Assembly: GCF_003008695.1 (NCBI RefSeq) | Contig: NZ_PXZT01000016.1 | Span: 1 to 60,787, forward strand | From: Trichococcus alkaliphilus | Lineage (GTDB): Bacteria; Bacillota; Bacilli; Lactobacillales; Aerococcaceae | DNA length: 60,787 bases | Reading direction: 5' to 3' | Part shown: piece by piece, positions 35,165-44,063 of the stretch | Position numbering within the stretch: the first letter of the stretch is position 1 | Layout of the letters: the number at the start of each line of letters is the position of its first letter | Program-made: the position numbers and the translations under genes | The notes under the pieces: model-generated | Database searches by the model: none | Told to the model about the DNA's origin: nothing | The model's input: only the letters and a program-made list of their open reading frames with translations

Positions 35165-36208
35165 ATGAAAGTATTATTGTATTCTGAAGGCATGAAATAC
35201 ATCGGGAAATCCGGTTTAGGCAGAGCCATCGAGCACCAGAAAAAAGCTCTCACACTGGAAGGGATATCTTTTACGACAGATTACAGAGATGATTTTGATC
35301 TGATGCACATCAATACCTACTTCGGGCAATCTTATCGTCTGCTGCATAAAGTCAAAAAGCAGGGGAAACCGATCGTTTATCATGCCCACTCCACAAAGGA
35401 GGACTTCCAGAATTCTTTTATCTTCTCCAATGCGGCTGCACCGCTTTTCAGTAAGTGGATTCTGCACTGCTACAGCCATGGGGATGTGGTTTTGACGCCA
35501 ACCCCTTATTCCAAACAATTGCTGCAACGGGCGGGGTTGCAACAACCGATCATACCGATTTCGAACGGAATCGATTTGTCGTTTTACCAAGCGACTGCGG
35601 AAATGGGTGCATCCTTCCGCCAGGAATATGGGTATAAAGCGACAGACAAGGTCGTCATGTCTGTCGGACTTTACATCAAACGGAAAGGGATCCTTGATTT
35701 TGTCGCCTTAGCCAAAGCGATGCCTGCTTACCAATTCATCTGGTTCGGGTACTTGAACCTCCATCAAGTTCCGCGGGAAATCCGTGAAGCGGTGGAGACA
35801 AAATTGCCCAATCTGCAATTTGCCGGTTATGTGGCTCCTGATGAGCTCCGGAACGCATACTGCGGTGCTGATCTGTTTTTCTTCCCAACCTACGAAGAAA
35901 CGGAAGGAATCGTCCTTCTGGAGGCTCTTGCCATGGGACAGGAGATTCTGATCCGGGATATACCGATCTATGAAGATGATCTGATCGATGGCGAGCACGT
36001 CTACAAAGGCAAAACGAATGACGATTTCCGAAGGTTGATCAGCGGCATTCTGGAAGGTGACCTGCCTTCTTTGAAGGCTGCAAGCCAGGATCATATACGC
36101 CAGAAGGACCTCAGCTACATCGGTTCGGAATTGAGGAGTGCTTACGAAACTGCCATCCAGTTGAATAAGTCCGATAAAAGCAAAATCTCGGTCCCGCAAA
36201 CAAAATGA
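35165..36208 (+). CDS. glycosyltransferase family 4, probable glycolipid second-sugar transferase
   Basis: 347 aa GT-B enzyme. The start MKVLLYSEGMKYIGKSGLGR and VYHAHSTKEDFQNSF resemble the LafB/BgsA group, which adds a second hexose to monoglucosyl-diacylglycerol to complete the lipoteichoic acid anchor. The C-terminal donor site includes FFFPTYEETEGIVLLEALAMG (EX7E). GAGGTGG is nine bases before ATG 35165; ATG 35147 is part of that site. It likely works with the enzyme encoded at 20.4 kb, although the genes are 14 kb apart. Donor sugar is inference. Confidence 0.7.
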   Translation: MKVLLYSEGMKYIGKSGLGRAIEHQKKALTLEGISFTTDYRDDFDLMHINTYFGQSYRLLHKVKKQGKPIVYHAHSTKEDFQNSFIFSNAAAPLFSKWILHCYSHGDVVLTPTPYSKQLLQRAGLQQPIIPISNGIDLSFYQATAEMGASFRQEYGYKATDKVVMSVGLYIKRKGILDFVALAKAMPAYQFIWFGYLNLHQVPREIREAVETKLPNLQFAGYVAPDELRNAYCGADLFFFPTYEETEGIVLLEALAMGQEILIRDIPIYEDDLIDGEHVYKGKTNDDFRRLISGILEGDLPSLKAASQDHIRQKDLSYIGSELRSAYETAIQLNKSDKSKISVPQTK

Positions 36209-36231
36209 TTTTTTGTGGGAAAAATCCCCAC

Positions 36232-36365
36232 TTTCGATAAATTTGTCGAAAACGATTGGTCCTGACTATGCATTATCCGCGGGGCGCTTGTGATGTCCCA
36301 TCCTTGCGCCACGCAAAATGATAGATGATAACTGAAAACAAATTGATTTCGATTATTTGTCGAAA
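36232..36365. repeat. two palindromic boxes TTTCGAT...TTTGTCGAAA
   Basis: Box 1 at 36232-36251 (TTTCGATAAATTTGTCGAAA) is a near-perfect 20-bp palindrome; box 2 at 36347-36365 (TTTCGATTATTTGTCGAAA) shares both arms and sits in a terminator stem. They could be operators of a dimeric regulator, or box 2 may simply be part of the terminator. Confidence 0.4.
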
Positions 36366-36380
36366 TCAATTTGTTTTTTT
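36335..36380. terminator. terminator before mraZ
   Basis: Perfect 18-bp stem (36335-36352 with 36360-36377), 7-nt loop, T8 on the plus strand. It ends the transcript of the glycosyltransferase gene. Confidence 0.92.
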
Positions 36381-36400
36381 TATGAATTGTTCGGGAAAAT

Positions 36401-36430
36401 GTGGTAGAAAGTGGGGGGATGTGGTAGACT
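36401..36430 (+). promoter_or_regulatory. MraZ operator (three 10-bp-phased repeats)
   Basis: GTGGTAGAAA, GTGGGGGGAT and GTGGTAGACT run head-to-tail from 36401 to 36430, exactly 10 bp apart. MraZ binds tandem GTGG/TGGG-type repeats at this spacing upstream of its own gene, so autoregulation of the dcw cluster is likely. Confidence 0.82.
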
Positions 36431-36464
36431 GAAAACATATTTGAAGGTGGGGGCGAGTGTCTTT

Positions 36465-36896
36465 ATGTTGATGGGCGAATTCAAACACAATATAGATGCT
36501 AAAGGCAGATTGATCATGCCCGCAAAATTTCGTGAGGAATTAGGCGATAAGTTCATCATCACCCGTGGATTGGACGGCTGTTTGTTCGGCTATCCGTTAA
36601 GCCAATGGGAGCTGCTCCAAGAGAAATTGAAACAGCTGCCCCTTGCCAAAAAAGATGCGCGTGCTTTTACCCGTTTCTTCTATTCAGCCGCTATTGAAGC
36701 TGAGTTGGATAAACAAGGACGCATCAATATCCCTCAAACATTATTGGATTATGCGAAAATTGAAAAAGAATGTCGTATTGTCGGAGTAGCCGACCGTATT
36801 GAAATATGGAGCAACGAGAAGTGGGAAGAATTTGCTGATGAGGCTGCCGAAAACTTCGAAGATATTGCTGAAACGATGATCGACTTTGGATTGTAG
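36465..36896 (+). CDS. mraZ: transcriptional regulator MraZ
   Basis: 143 aa with two SpoVT-AbrB-like domains; each carries the signature DxxGR ([10 protein letters not shown] near the N-terminus, [10 protein letters not shown] near residue 84). MraZ forms a ring and represses the division and cell-wall cluster it heads. ATG 36465 gives the usual MLMGEF start; the GGTGGGGG ribosome site is rather far (about 11 bases), so ATG 36471 is possible. Repeats that fit its operator lie 35-64 bases upstream. Confidence 0.95.
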   Translation: MLMGEFKHNIDAKGRLIMPAKFREELGDKFIITRGLDGCLFGYPLSQWELLQEKLKQLPLAKKDARAFTRFFYSAAIEAELDKQGRINIPQTLLDYAKIEKECRIVGVADRIEIWSNEKWEEFADEAAENFEDIAETMIDFGL

Positions 36897-36904
36897 GTGT
36901 AAAA

Positions 36905-37855
36905 ATGGAAAAATTTGAACATTATAGCGTGTTGTTAAAAGAGTCCATCGATGGTTTGAACATCAAACCAGATGGCATCTATGTCGATTGCACTTTAGGT
37001 GGTGCCGGACACAGCAGCGTGATTTTATCAAAATTAAATGAAAATGGGCATCTGTATGCCTTTGACCAAGACCGTATCGCTATCGAAAATGCTGAAGCAA
37101 CATTGGCGACTTATATCGAAAAAGGCATGGTGACACTCATCAAGGCCAATTTTCGGAATATCAAAGAAGAACTGGAAGACCGTGATGTATTTGGCGTAGA
37201 CGGCATCCTGTACGATTTGGGAGTGTCTTCCCCACAATTGGATCAAGCAGAAAGAGGGTTCAGTTACCGCTATGATGCACCACTCGACATGCGCATGGAC
37301 CAAGAACAGGAATTGACGGCCCGCGTCATTGTGAATGAGTGGCCTTTTGGTGAATTAGTGAAGATTTTTTATCGTTATGGCGAAGAAAAATTTTCAAAAC
37401 AGATTGCCCGCAAAATCGAAAAAATCAGGGAAACCCAACCGATCGAGACGACTGGCGAATTGGTCGAAATCATCAAAGACTGCATCCCTGCACCTGCCAG
37501 AAGAAAAGGTGGACATCCGGCTAAGCGCATTTTCCAAGCTTTGCGCATCGCCGTCAATGACGAATTATCCGCTATTGAAGATTCGATAGAAGATGGCTTG
37601 AAAATGCTGAACGTCGGAGGGCGCATGAGCGTCATTTCCTTCCAATCCTTGGAGGACCGAATCGTTAAAGTTCTATTCAAAGAAGCCAGCTCGAAAGAAG
37701 AAACCTTGCCGCTGTTGCCTATTCTTCCCGAGGAATATGAAGCGGACTACAAGTTGATCAGCCGAAAACCAATTATGCCCAACGAGGCGGAATTAAGTGA
37801 AAATTCGCGTTCTCAAAGCGCAAAATTGCGTGTCATCGAAAGAGTCAAGAAATAA
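36905..37855 (+). CDS. rsmH: 16S rRNA m4C1402 methyltransferase RsmH (MraW)
   Basis: 316 aa. Methylates N4 of C1402 in 16S rRNA. SAM motif [15 protein letters not shown] (about 27-41), [15 protein letters not shown], and the C-terminal family segments [17 protein letters not shown] and [10 protein letters not shown]. Second gene of the cluster, eight bases after mraZ, with TAGGTG as ribosome site. It is followed by a 95-base spacer holding a hairpin before ftsL. Confidence 0.97.
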   Translation: MEKFEHYSVLLKESIDGLNIKPDGIYVDCTLGGAGHSSVILSKLNENGHLYAFDQDRIAIENAEATLATYIEKGMVTLIKANFRNIKEELEDRDVFGVDGILYDLGVSSPQLDQAERGFSYRYDAPLDMRMDQEQELTARVIVNEWPFGELVKIFYRYGEEKFSKQIARKIEKIRETQPIETTGELVEIIKDCIPAPARRKGGHPAKRIFQALRIAVNDELSAIEDSIEDGLKMLNVGGRMSVISFQSLEDRIVKVLFKEASSKEETLPLLPILPEEYEADYKLISRKPIMPNEAELSENSRSQSAKLRVIERVKK

Positions 37856-37899
37856 CAGGAGCACAGCAGCTCTGTAACTAAAGATCATCAGTCGGAACC

Positions 37900-37930
37900 A
37901 ATAAATTGTGCCTGAGCTGCACAATTTATT
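37900..37930 (+). other. stem-loop just before the ftsL ribosome site
   Basis: Perfect 12-bp stem AATAAATTGTGC/GCACAATTTATT with a 7-nt loop, directly followed by GCGGGGGAGGAGAGG. There is no U-run, so it is unlikely to terminate; it may mark an RNA processing site or tune ftsL translation. Confidence 0.6.
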
Positions 37931-37950
37931 GCGGGGGAGGAGAGGATTAA

Positions 37951-38331
37951 GTGGCATTACCTGAATATAGGGCGGCGATAGCAGAACCGACGCTGCCGAA
38001 ACAACTGACGGAAACTAAAAAAGGCCAGCCTGAACCGAAAGGCTACAAGGCCGTTAGAGATAAATATGTAAAAGTTGAAAAATTTGCCATCACCATCATT
38101 CTGTTAAGTGCATTGGTAGTATTGCTGTTATCGTTGGCTACACAAGTGACCCTCTCCAATCAGAACAGAGCGTTGCAGGACTTACAAAATGATAGCGTTG
38201 CGATCGGTTTAGAAAATCAAAACTTGGAGCAGGAAGTCCAAGAACTTTCAAGATACGACCGCATCATCGAGATAGCAAAAGAACTTGGTCTGGAAATGAA
38301 TGAAGCAAACGTTAGGAATGTTACGCGATGA
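37951..38331 (+). CDS. ftsL: cell division protein FtsL
   Basis: 126 aa bitopic membrane protein. Cytosolic N-terminus (about 1-45), one membrane helix (about 46-66, FAITIILLSALVVLLLSLAT) and an extracytoplasmic coiled coil (about 70-110). It forms the FtsL-DivIC-DivIB complex that activates septal wall synthesis. It uses a GTG start at 37951 after a purine-rich GGGGAGGAGAGG, and its stop overlaps the PBP start by four bases (ATGA). Confidence 0.9.
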   Translation: MALPEYRAAIAEPTLPKQLTETKKGQPEPKGYKAVRDKYVKVEKFAITIILLSALVVLLLSLATQVTLSNQNRALQDLQNDSVAIGLENQNLEQEVQELSRYDRIIEIAKELGLEMNEANVRNVTR

Positions 38332-40487
38332 AAAAAACAGCTAATCCTCAGAAAAACCGAAAAAAAATGACTCGTATCATGGTTGGTTTGACAGGTTTAC
38401 TATTTCTTGTATTTATTTTTCGTTTTTCTATGATCATGATCACCAAGAAGGTAAATGGCGAGAATCTAAGCGAGCATGTTAATAACTTATATACCAGAAG
38501 TAGTATCCTTGCCGCAAAAAGAGGTACCATCTATGACATAGGTGGTAATCCCATTGCCTTGGATGCTACTTCTTATTCGTTGGTGGCCGTTTTGACCGAT
38601 GAATGGAGTGAAGATACAGAAAATCCAAATCATATCGTCGACAAGGAAAAAACAGCGGAAGCACTGGCACAATACATCAGCATGAGCAAAGAAGAGATTC
38701 TGACCATCCTGAACCAAGAGGACTTGAAGCAGGTCGAATTCGGAAGCGCAGGAACGAACCTGAATTATGCGACGAAATCCAGCATTGAAGCGGAAGAACT
38801 TCCGGGTATCACGTTCGAGGAAACACCTTCCAGGCTTTATCCGAACGGGATTTTTGCTTCCCATCTTGTCGGCTTTGCGCAAAGTTCAGCCAGCGAAGAA
38901 GAAGCAGACACAAACGAAGAAAAGAAATTGGTCGGCATGATGGGGATAGAATCCCTGTATGATAATGAGCTGGATGGCAGCGATGGTGAAGTCACCTATC
39001 AAGAAGATTCCAATGGCTACCTGATTCCAGGAACGCAGATTCAGGAGAAAGAGCCTGTGGAAGGCGATAATCTTTATCTGACACTCGACAGTCGCCTGCA
39101 GATCTATCTCGAAAGCTTGATGTCGCAAGTTTATGCAGAGGCCGAACCGGAATCGATGACAGCTATGTTGGTCGATCCGGACACAGGTGCGATCCTTGCG
39201 GCTTCCCAACGGCCCACCTTCAACGCCACGACCAAAGATGGCATCGATTCGCAATGGCAGAATCTGTTGGTGGAGGATACCTACGAACCGGGTTCCACTT
39301 TCAAAATTTTGACCTTGGCGGCAGCCGTGAACGAGGGAGTATTCAGCCCGTTTGCGACATATACTTCCGGCAGTGTGGAAGTGGAAGGCGGAACCATCCG
39401 TGACTACAATAAAGACGGTTGGGGAAATATCACCTATCTCGAGGGATTGGCCCGTTCAAGCAACGTGGCCTTCGTGAAACTGGTGCAAACGATGGGCTAC
39501 GACGTTTGGGAGTCCTATATGAAAGCTTTCGGAATCGGCCAATCAACCGATTCAGGACTGGAAAATGAAGCAACTGGGAATTACAGCTATACGTATCCGC
39601 TGGAAAAGGCGAATACGGCATTCGGACAAGGGGTAACCGTTACGCCTTTCCAATTGATGCAAGCATTTACGGCAATCGCAAATGATGGCACCATGATGAA
39701 GCTGAACTATCTGGATCGCACAGAAGATCCGAATACGGGCGAGGTCACCGTTAACGAACCGGAAGAAGTCGGATCCCCGGTCACGGCGGAAACCGCCCAG
39801 ACGGTCCTGACCTACCTGAAAGAAGTCGTCTACAACGAGAATGGATCCGGACAGGCTTACAAGATCGAAGGGACAGAGATCGCTGCCAAAACGGGTACGG
39901 CGGAAGTGGTGAATTCCACAACAGGCGCATATTACACTGGCTATTCAAATTATCTTTACTCGGTAGTCGGATTCGCGCCGGCGGATGATCCCAGCTATAT
40001 CCTGTATTTGACCATGAAACGGCCCGCCAACTTGGACAGTCTGAATGGTTCCAAGTATCTGTCTGAAATATTCAATCCATTCATGACAAGGGCAATCGAG
40101 TATGACAATCTGAATACGGAAGTGACCGGGGATGTTAATCAGGCCTCGATGCCTGAAGTGACAACTTTATCCAAGGATGAGGCTTTGGCGGCACTGACTG
40201 CTGTCGGCTATAATGATACAGCGATCATCGGCAGCGGCAGCCGGATCGTCCAGCAATACCCATACGCCGGAACACAAACAATCACAAACCAGAAGGCGAT
40301 CCTCATGACGGAAGGTGCGATGACGATGCCTGATGTTTACGGCTGGTCAAAAGACGATGTGCTGAAAGTATCAGAAATCGCAGGCATAAACTTCACTTTT
40401 GAAGGCGAAGGCTATGTCGTGTTCCAGAGTCTGGAGACGGGCTCCATCCTGAACGCGGCCACGGAAGTCCAGATTATTCTGGAGTAA
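38328..40487 (+). CDS. pbpX: class B penicillin-binding protein 2X/FtsI with PASTA domains
   Basis: 719 aa septal transpeptidase. N-terminal membrane anchor (about 17-38), PBP dimerisation domain (about 60-230), then the transpeptidase domain with STFK (S323 nucleophile), SSN (377-379) and KTG (521-523); two PASTA repeats (about 605-719) at the C-terminus are typical of PBP2x of lactic acid bacteria. It cross-links peptidoglycan at the septum and is the target of beta-lactams. Translationally coupled to ftsL. Confidence 0.95.
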   Translation: MKKTANPQKNRKKMTRIMVGLTGLLFLVFIFRFSMIMITKKVNGENLSEHVNNLYTRSSILAAKRGTIYDIGGNPIALDATSYSLVAVLTDEWSEDTENPNHIVDKEKTAEALAQYISMSKEEILTILNQEDLKQVEFGSAGTNLNYATKSSIEAEELPGITFEETPSRLYPNGIFASHLVGFAQSSASEEEADTNEEKKLVGMMGIESLYDNELDGSDGEVTYQEDSNGYLIPGTQIQEKEPVEGDNLYLTLDSRLQIYLESLMSQVYAEAEPESMTAMLVDPDTGAILAASQRPTFNATTKDGIDSQWQNLLVEDTYEPGSTFKILTLAAAVNEGVFSPFATYTSGSVEVEGGTIRDYNKDGWGNITYLEGLARSSNVAFVKLVQTMGYDVWESYMKAFGIGQSTDSGLENEATGNYSYTYPLEKANTAFGQGVTVTPFQLMQAFTAIANDGTMMKLNYLDRTEDPNTGEVTVNEPEEVGSPVTAETAQTVLTYLKEVVYNENGSGQAYKIEGTEIAAKTGTAEVVNSTTGAYYTGYSNYLYSVVGFAPADDPSYILYLTMKRPANLDSLNGSKYLSEIFNPFMTRAIEYDNLNTEVTGDVNQASMPEVTTLSKDEALAALTAVGYNDTAIIGSGSRIVQQYPYAGTQTITNQKAILMTEGAMTMPDVYGWSKDDVLKVSEIAGINFTFEGEGYVVFQSLETGSILNAATEVQIILE

Positions 40488-40556
40488 GCGTTCAGAAGCA
40501 ACACTCATAAAATCAATCAATCAAAAAATGTTAAACACCTATTAGGAGGAAATCAT

Positions 40557-41522
40557 ATGCATTGGACAGAAATGCTGTTGCCTTTATCGATCAGCTTTGC
40601 CATTACAATCAGCATGATGCCAATTTTCATCGGCTATTTTAAAGTGAAACAATTCGGACAGATCACAAGGGAAGAAGGCCCAAAATGGCATCAAGTCAAA
40701 AGCGGCACACCGACGATGGGAGGGGTCGTCTTCATCATCGCTGCGATCCTTACCGTTATCGGGACAGCGATCTGGAAGGATGTCCTCACCGTAAAACTGG
40801 CTATGTTGCTGTTCGTGCTCTTGTTTTTTGCAGCAATCGGCTTTTTGGATGATTTCCTGAAAATATTCAAAAAACAAAACGAAGGGCTGACTTCCAAGCA
40901 GAAGTTCATTTCGCAATTGGTGGGGTCCTTCGTCTTCGTCGCACTATTCTTCTTGTCGGGTTCGGATCCTTTGGTCACGATCCCATTCTTTGGACAGATC
41001 CACAACTGGTTGGTGTTCGCTGTATTTACGATCATCTGGATCACAGGTTTTTCAAACGCGGTGAATCTGACCGATGGATTGGACGGATTGGTTGCCGGAA
41101 CAGCAGGCATCGCCTATACCGCGTACGGCATATTGGCATACCGCCAAGGACAATTGGAAGTATTGCTGTTTTGTATTGCGATCGTGGGCGGCCTGATCGG
41201 TTTCTTCTTTTTCAATAAAAAACCAGCTAAGATCTTTATGGGCGACGTCGGCTCGTTGGCATTGGGTGCAGGACTCGCTGTCGTTTCGCTGGCGTTGCAT
41301 CTGGAATGGTCCTTGTTGCTGATCGGCCTTGTTTTCGTCATCGAAACAGCCAGTGTCATGCTGCAGGTAGGGTCCTTCAAATTGCGCGGCAAACGCATCT
41401 TCAAGATGTCGCCGATCCATCATCATTTCGAAATGAGCGGATGGAGCGAATGGCGCGTCGTCCTGACTTTCTGGGCTGTCGGTCTGGTTTCTGCAATCTT
41501 AGCCTTGTGGCTGCTTGTCTAA
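40557..41522 (+). CDS. mraY: phospho-MurNAc-pentapeptide transferase MraY
   Basis: 321 aa polytopic membrane enzyme (about ten helices). Transfers phospho-MurNAc-pentapeptide from UDP to undecaprenyl phosphate to form lipid I. Family motifs: GTPTMGGVVF, FLDDFLKI (DD), NAVNLTDGLDGL with catalytic Asp, and MSPIHHHFE. TTAGGAGG gives a strong site for ATG 40557. Flanked by pbpX and murD. Confidence 0.98.
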   Translation: MHWTEMLLPLSISFAITISMMPIFIGYFKVKQFGQITREEGPKWHQVKSGTPTMGGVVFIIAAILTVIGTAIWKDVLTVKLAMLLFVLLFFAAIGFLDDFLKIFKKQNEGLTSKQKFISQLVGSFVFVALFFLSGSDPLVTIPFFGQIHNWLVFAVFTIIWITGFSNAVNLTDGLDGLVAGTAGIAYTAYGILAYRQGQLEVLLFCIAIVGGLIGFFFFNKKPAKIFMGDVGSLALGAGLAVVSLALHLEWSLLLIGLVFVIETASVMLQVGSFKLRGKRIFKMSPIHHHFEMSGWSEWRVVLTFWAVGLVSAILALWLLV

Positions 41523-41540
41523 GCGAAAGGAGAAAAAGAC

Positions 41541-42929
41541 ATGAAAACAAATAATCGATTCGAAAACAAAAAAGTATTGGTGTTGGGCTTGGCGCTCAGC
41601 GGGATGAATGCGGCCAAACTGCTCCTGGAACTCGGCGCAATGGTCACAGTCAATGATGCAAAGGAATTGAACGACAATCCGGATGCAAAGGAGTTGATTT
41701 CATCCGGCATCAAAGTGATCGCTGGATCTCATCCGATCGAGCTGTTGGATGAATCTTTCTCGTTCATGGTCAAGAACCCGGGCATTCCGTACAACAATCC
41801 GATGGTCAAACGTGCCCTTGAATTGGGAATCCCCGTATTGACAGAGGTCGAGTTGGCGGCGGAAATCCTCGAAGGCCGACTGATCGGTGTGACAGGCACG
41901 AACGGAAAGACAACGACCACGACGATGATCACGGACCTGTTGAATGCGGGCAGAAAAATAGGGAAAGCCTATAAAGCCGGCAACATCGGCGTGCCAGCAT
42001 CTGCAGTGGCGCGTGTGGCGACAGAGGATGACGATGTCGTGATGGAGTTGTCCAGCTTCCAATTGATGGGTATCGAAGCGATGCGGCCTGCCATCGCCGT
42101 CATCACGAACATCACGGAAGCCCATCTGGATTATCATGGGGACCGCAAGGAATACGTCAAAGCGAAGTGGCGCATAACCGAGAATCAAACCGCGGATGAT
42201 TATCTTGTTTTGAATTGGGATCAAGAGGAATTGCGTAAAATGTCGCAGCTTTCAAAAGCGCAAATTGTTCCTTTTTCACGCACGCAGGTTCTGGAAGATG
42301 GCGCCTATGCATCAGATGGTTCGCTGTATTTCAAGGGCGAAAAAGTGATGGCTATTTCCGATTTGAGGGTTCCTGGCGAACACAACATCGAAAATGCACT
42401 GGCTGCGATCGCTGTAGCGAAACTTTCCGGTGTAGGGAATGAGGCTATCGTATCAGCCTTCCATCTCTTTTATGGCGTCGAGCACCGGATCCAATTCGTA
42501 GCCGAGCTCAACGGAAGAAAATTCTACAATGACTCGAAAGCAACGAATATTCTCGCAACCAAAACAGCTCTGAGCAGCTTCCGGACGCCGATCATCCTGT
42601 TGGCGGGTGGATTGGACCGTGGGAATACCTTTGAAGAGCTCGTTCCCTTTCTTGGAAATGTGAAGACGTTGATCGTCTTCGGGGAAACTGCCGAAAAATT
42701 GAAGGATGCAGGCGAGCAAGCCGGCATCAAAGAAATCGTCGTGACGGATCATGTCGCCAGTGCGGTTCCGATCAGTTACCAATACAGCGAAGAAGGAGAC
42801 ACGATCCTGTTGTCACCGGCCTGCGCGAGTTGGGATCAGTACAAAAATTTTGAAGTGCGCGGCAAAACATTCACGGATGCTGTCCATTCCTTGGTCAAAG
42901 CCACGAGTGAGGAGGAAGGTTCTTTCTAG
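41541..42929 (+). CDS. murD: UDP-MurNAc-L-alanine:D-glutamate ligase MurD
   Basis: 462 aa Mur ligase. Adds D-glutamate to UDP-MurNAc-Ala in the cytosol. The ATP loop GVTGTNGKTTTTTM, VMELSSFQL, the NDSKATN segment and the C-terminal LSPACASWDQYKNFEVRG are MurD-specific. AAAGGAG precedes ATG 41541. Its stop codon TAG falls in the loop of a small hairpin that separates the murG Shine-Dalgarno sequence from the murG start. Confidence 0.98.
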   Translation: MKTNNRFENKKVLVLGLALSGMNAAKLLLELGAMVTVNDAKELNDNPDAKELISSGIKVIAGSHPIELLDESFSFMVKNPGIPYNNPMVKRALELGIPVLTEVELAAEILEGRLIGVTGTNGKTTTTTMITDLLNAGRKIGKAYKAGNIGVPASAVARVATEDDDVVMELSSFQLMGIEAMRPAIAVITNITEAHLDYHGDRKEYVKAKWRITENQTADDYLVLNWDQEELRKMSQLSKAQIVPFSRTQVLEDGAYASDGSLYFKGEKVMAISDLRVPGEHNIENALAAIAVAKLSGVGNEAIVSAFHLFYGVEHRIQFVAELNGRKFYNDSKATNILATKTALSSFRTPIILLAGGLDRGNTFEELVPFLGNVKTLIVFGETAEKLKDAGEQAGIKEIVVTDHVASAVPISYQYSEEGDTILLSPACASWDQYKNFEVRGKTFTDAVHSLVKATSEEEGSF

Positions 42930-42947
42930 AGAACCTATGTGCTTATG
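42909..42947 (+). promoter_or_regulatory. murG: hairpin-separated ribosome binding site of murG
   Basis: GAGGAGGA (42909-42916) is the only strong Shine-Dalgarno sequence before murG but lies 28 bases from ATG 42945. A 7-bp hairpin AGGTTCT-TTCTAG-AGAACCT (42917-42936) fills the gap; when folded the effective spacing is eight bases. The murD stop (42927-42929) is in its loop. Confidence 0.5.
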
Positions 42948-44045
42948 AAAATAGTATTATCCGGTGGGGGAACAGGCGGGCATATCTACCCGGCGTTGGC
43001 CCTGATGAACCGAATCAAAGAAAAGTATCCGGACAGCGAATTCCTTTACGTGGGAACGGACCGCGGTTTGGAAAGCACAATCGTACCGAAGGCTGGTGTG
43101 GCCTTCAAATCCGTCAAAATCCAAGGGCTGCGCCGGAGTTTATCGCTTCAGAACCTGAAGACGGTCTATCTGATGATCAAGAGCATTTCGGACTCGAAAA
43201 AAATCATCAAGGCATTCCAGCCGGATGTCGTGATCGGGACGGGTGGCTATGTTTGCGCCCCCGTCCTGTATGCCGCCTCCAAACTGGGTGTGCCGACTAT
43301 TATCCATGAGCAAAATTCAGTCGCAGGCGTCACCAATAAATTTTTGAGCAGAGTTGTGGACCGCATCTGCATTTGTTTTGAGGATGCCCGCAGTGATTTC
43401 TCCGCCTATCCAGAGAAGATTGTTTTCACCGGGAATCCCCGAGCGCAGGAAGTAGCTTCCTTGAAGGAAAGTGCCGACCTGAAGGAATACGGATTGAAGG
43501 ATGAAGTGCCGACCGTTTTGATTTTTGGCGGCAGCCGCGGAGCCAGGAAACTGAATGAATCTTTCGTAGCCGCCTATCCGCTCTTCAAAAATAAGCCGTA
43601 TCAAGTGCTGTTGGCTACAGGCGATGTCCACTTCAATGCGGTGGAGCAAGAAATCAGTGCGCTGACGGACCGTTTGGATAACGTCCGTGTTGTGCCGTAC
43701 ATCCACGACATGCCGAAATTGTTCAAGCGTACCGACTTGATTGTATCGCGCAGCGGTGCGACCACATTGACGGAAGTGATGGCTTTGGGCTTGCCGAGTA
43801 TCCTGATCCCGAGTCCGTATGTCACGAACAACCATCAGCAAAAAAATGCGGAAAGCCTAGTGAAGAACGGGGCAGCAGAAATGATTCTCGAGAAGGATCT
43901 GCAGGCACAATCCTTGTTTGAGGCCATCGACAAGCTGATGACCGATGAAACGGGACGCAAAGAAATGGCTTTCCAAGCCAAACAGATGGGCATAACGGAT
44001 GCATCAGACCGGATCATCGATGTCATCCTGGCTTTGAAAAAGTGA
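42945..44045 (+). CDS. murG: UDP-GlcNAc transferase MurG
   Basis: 366 aa GT28 enzyme. Adds GlcNAc to lipid I, giving lipid II, at the inner face of the membrane. GGGTGGH (7-13), VGTGGYVCAPVLYAA and the donor-site ISRSGATTLTE-type segment (VSRSGATTLTEVMALG) are diagnostic. ATG 42945 starts MKIVLSGGGTGGH; an in-frame GTG at 42939 is two codons earlier. The start has no close Shine-Dalgarno sequence; see the hairpin feature. Confidence 0.97.
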   Translation: MKIVLSGGGTGGHIYPALALMNRIKEKYPDSEFLYVGTDRGLESTIVPKAGVAFKSVKIQGLRRSLSLQNLKTVYLMIKSISDSKKIIKAFQPDVVIGTGGYVCAPVLYAASKLGVPTIIHEQNSVAGVTNKFLSRVVDRICICFEDARSDFSAYPEKIVFTGNPRAQEVASLKESADLKEYGLKDEVPTVLIFGGSRGARKLNESFVAAYPLFKNKPYQVLLATGDVHFNAVEQEISALTDRLDNVRVVPYIHDMPKLFKRTDLIVSRSGATTLTEVMALGLPSILIPSPYVTNNHQQKNAESLVKNGAAEMILEKDLQAQSLFEAIDKLMTDETGRKEMAFQAKQMGITDASDRIIDVILALKK

Positions 44046-44063
44046 GAAAGGGAGGGAGGCCAG

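Noticed and set aside
42918-42935. murD-murG hairpin as a transcription terminator
   Set aside because: There is no U-run after the stem, and both genes are essential parts of one operon.
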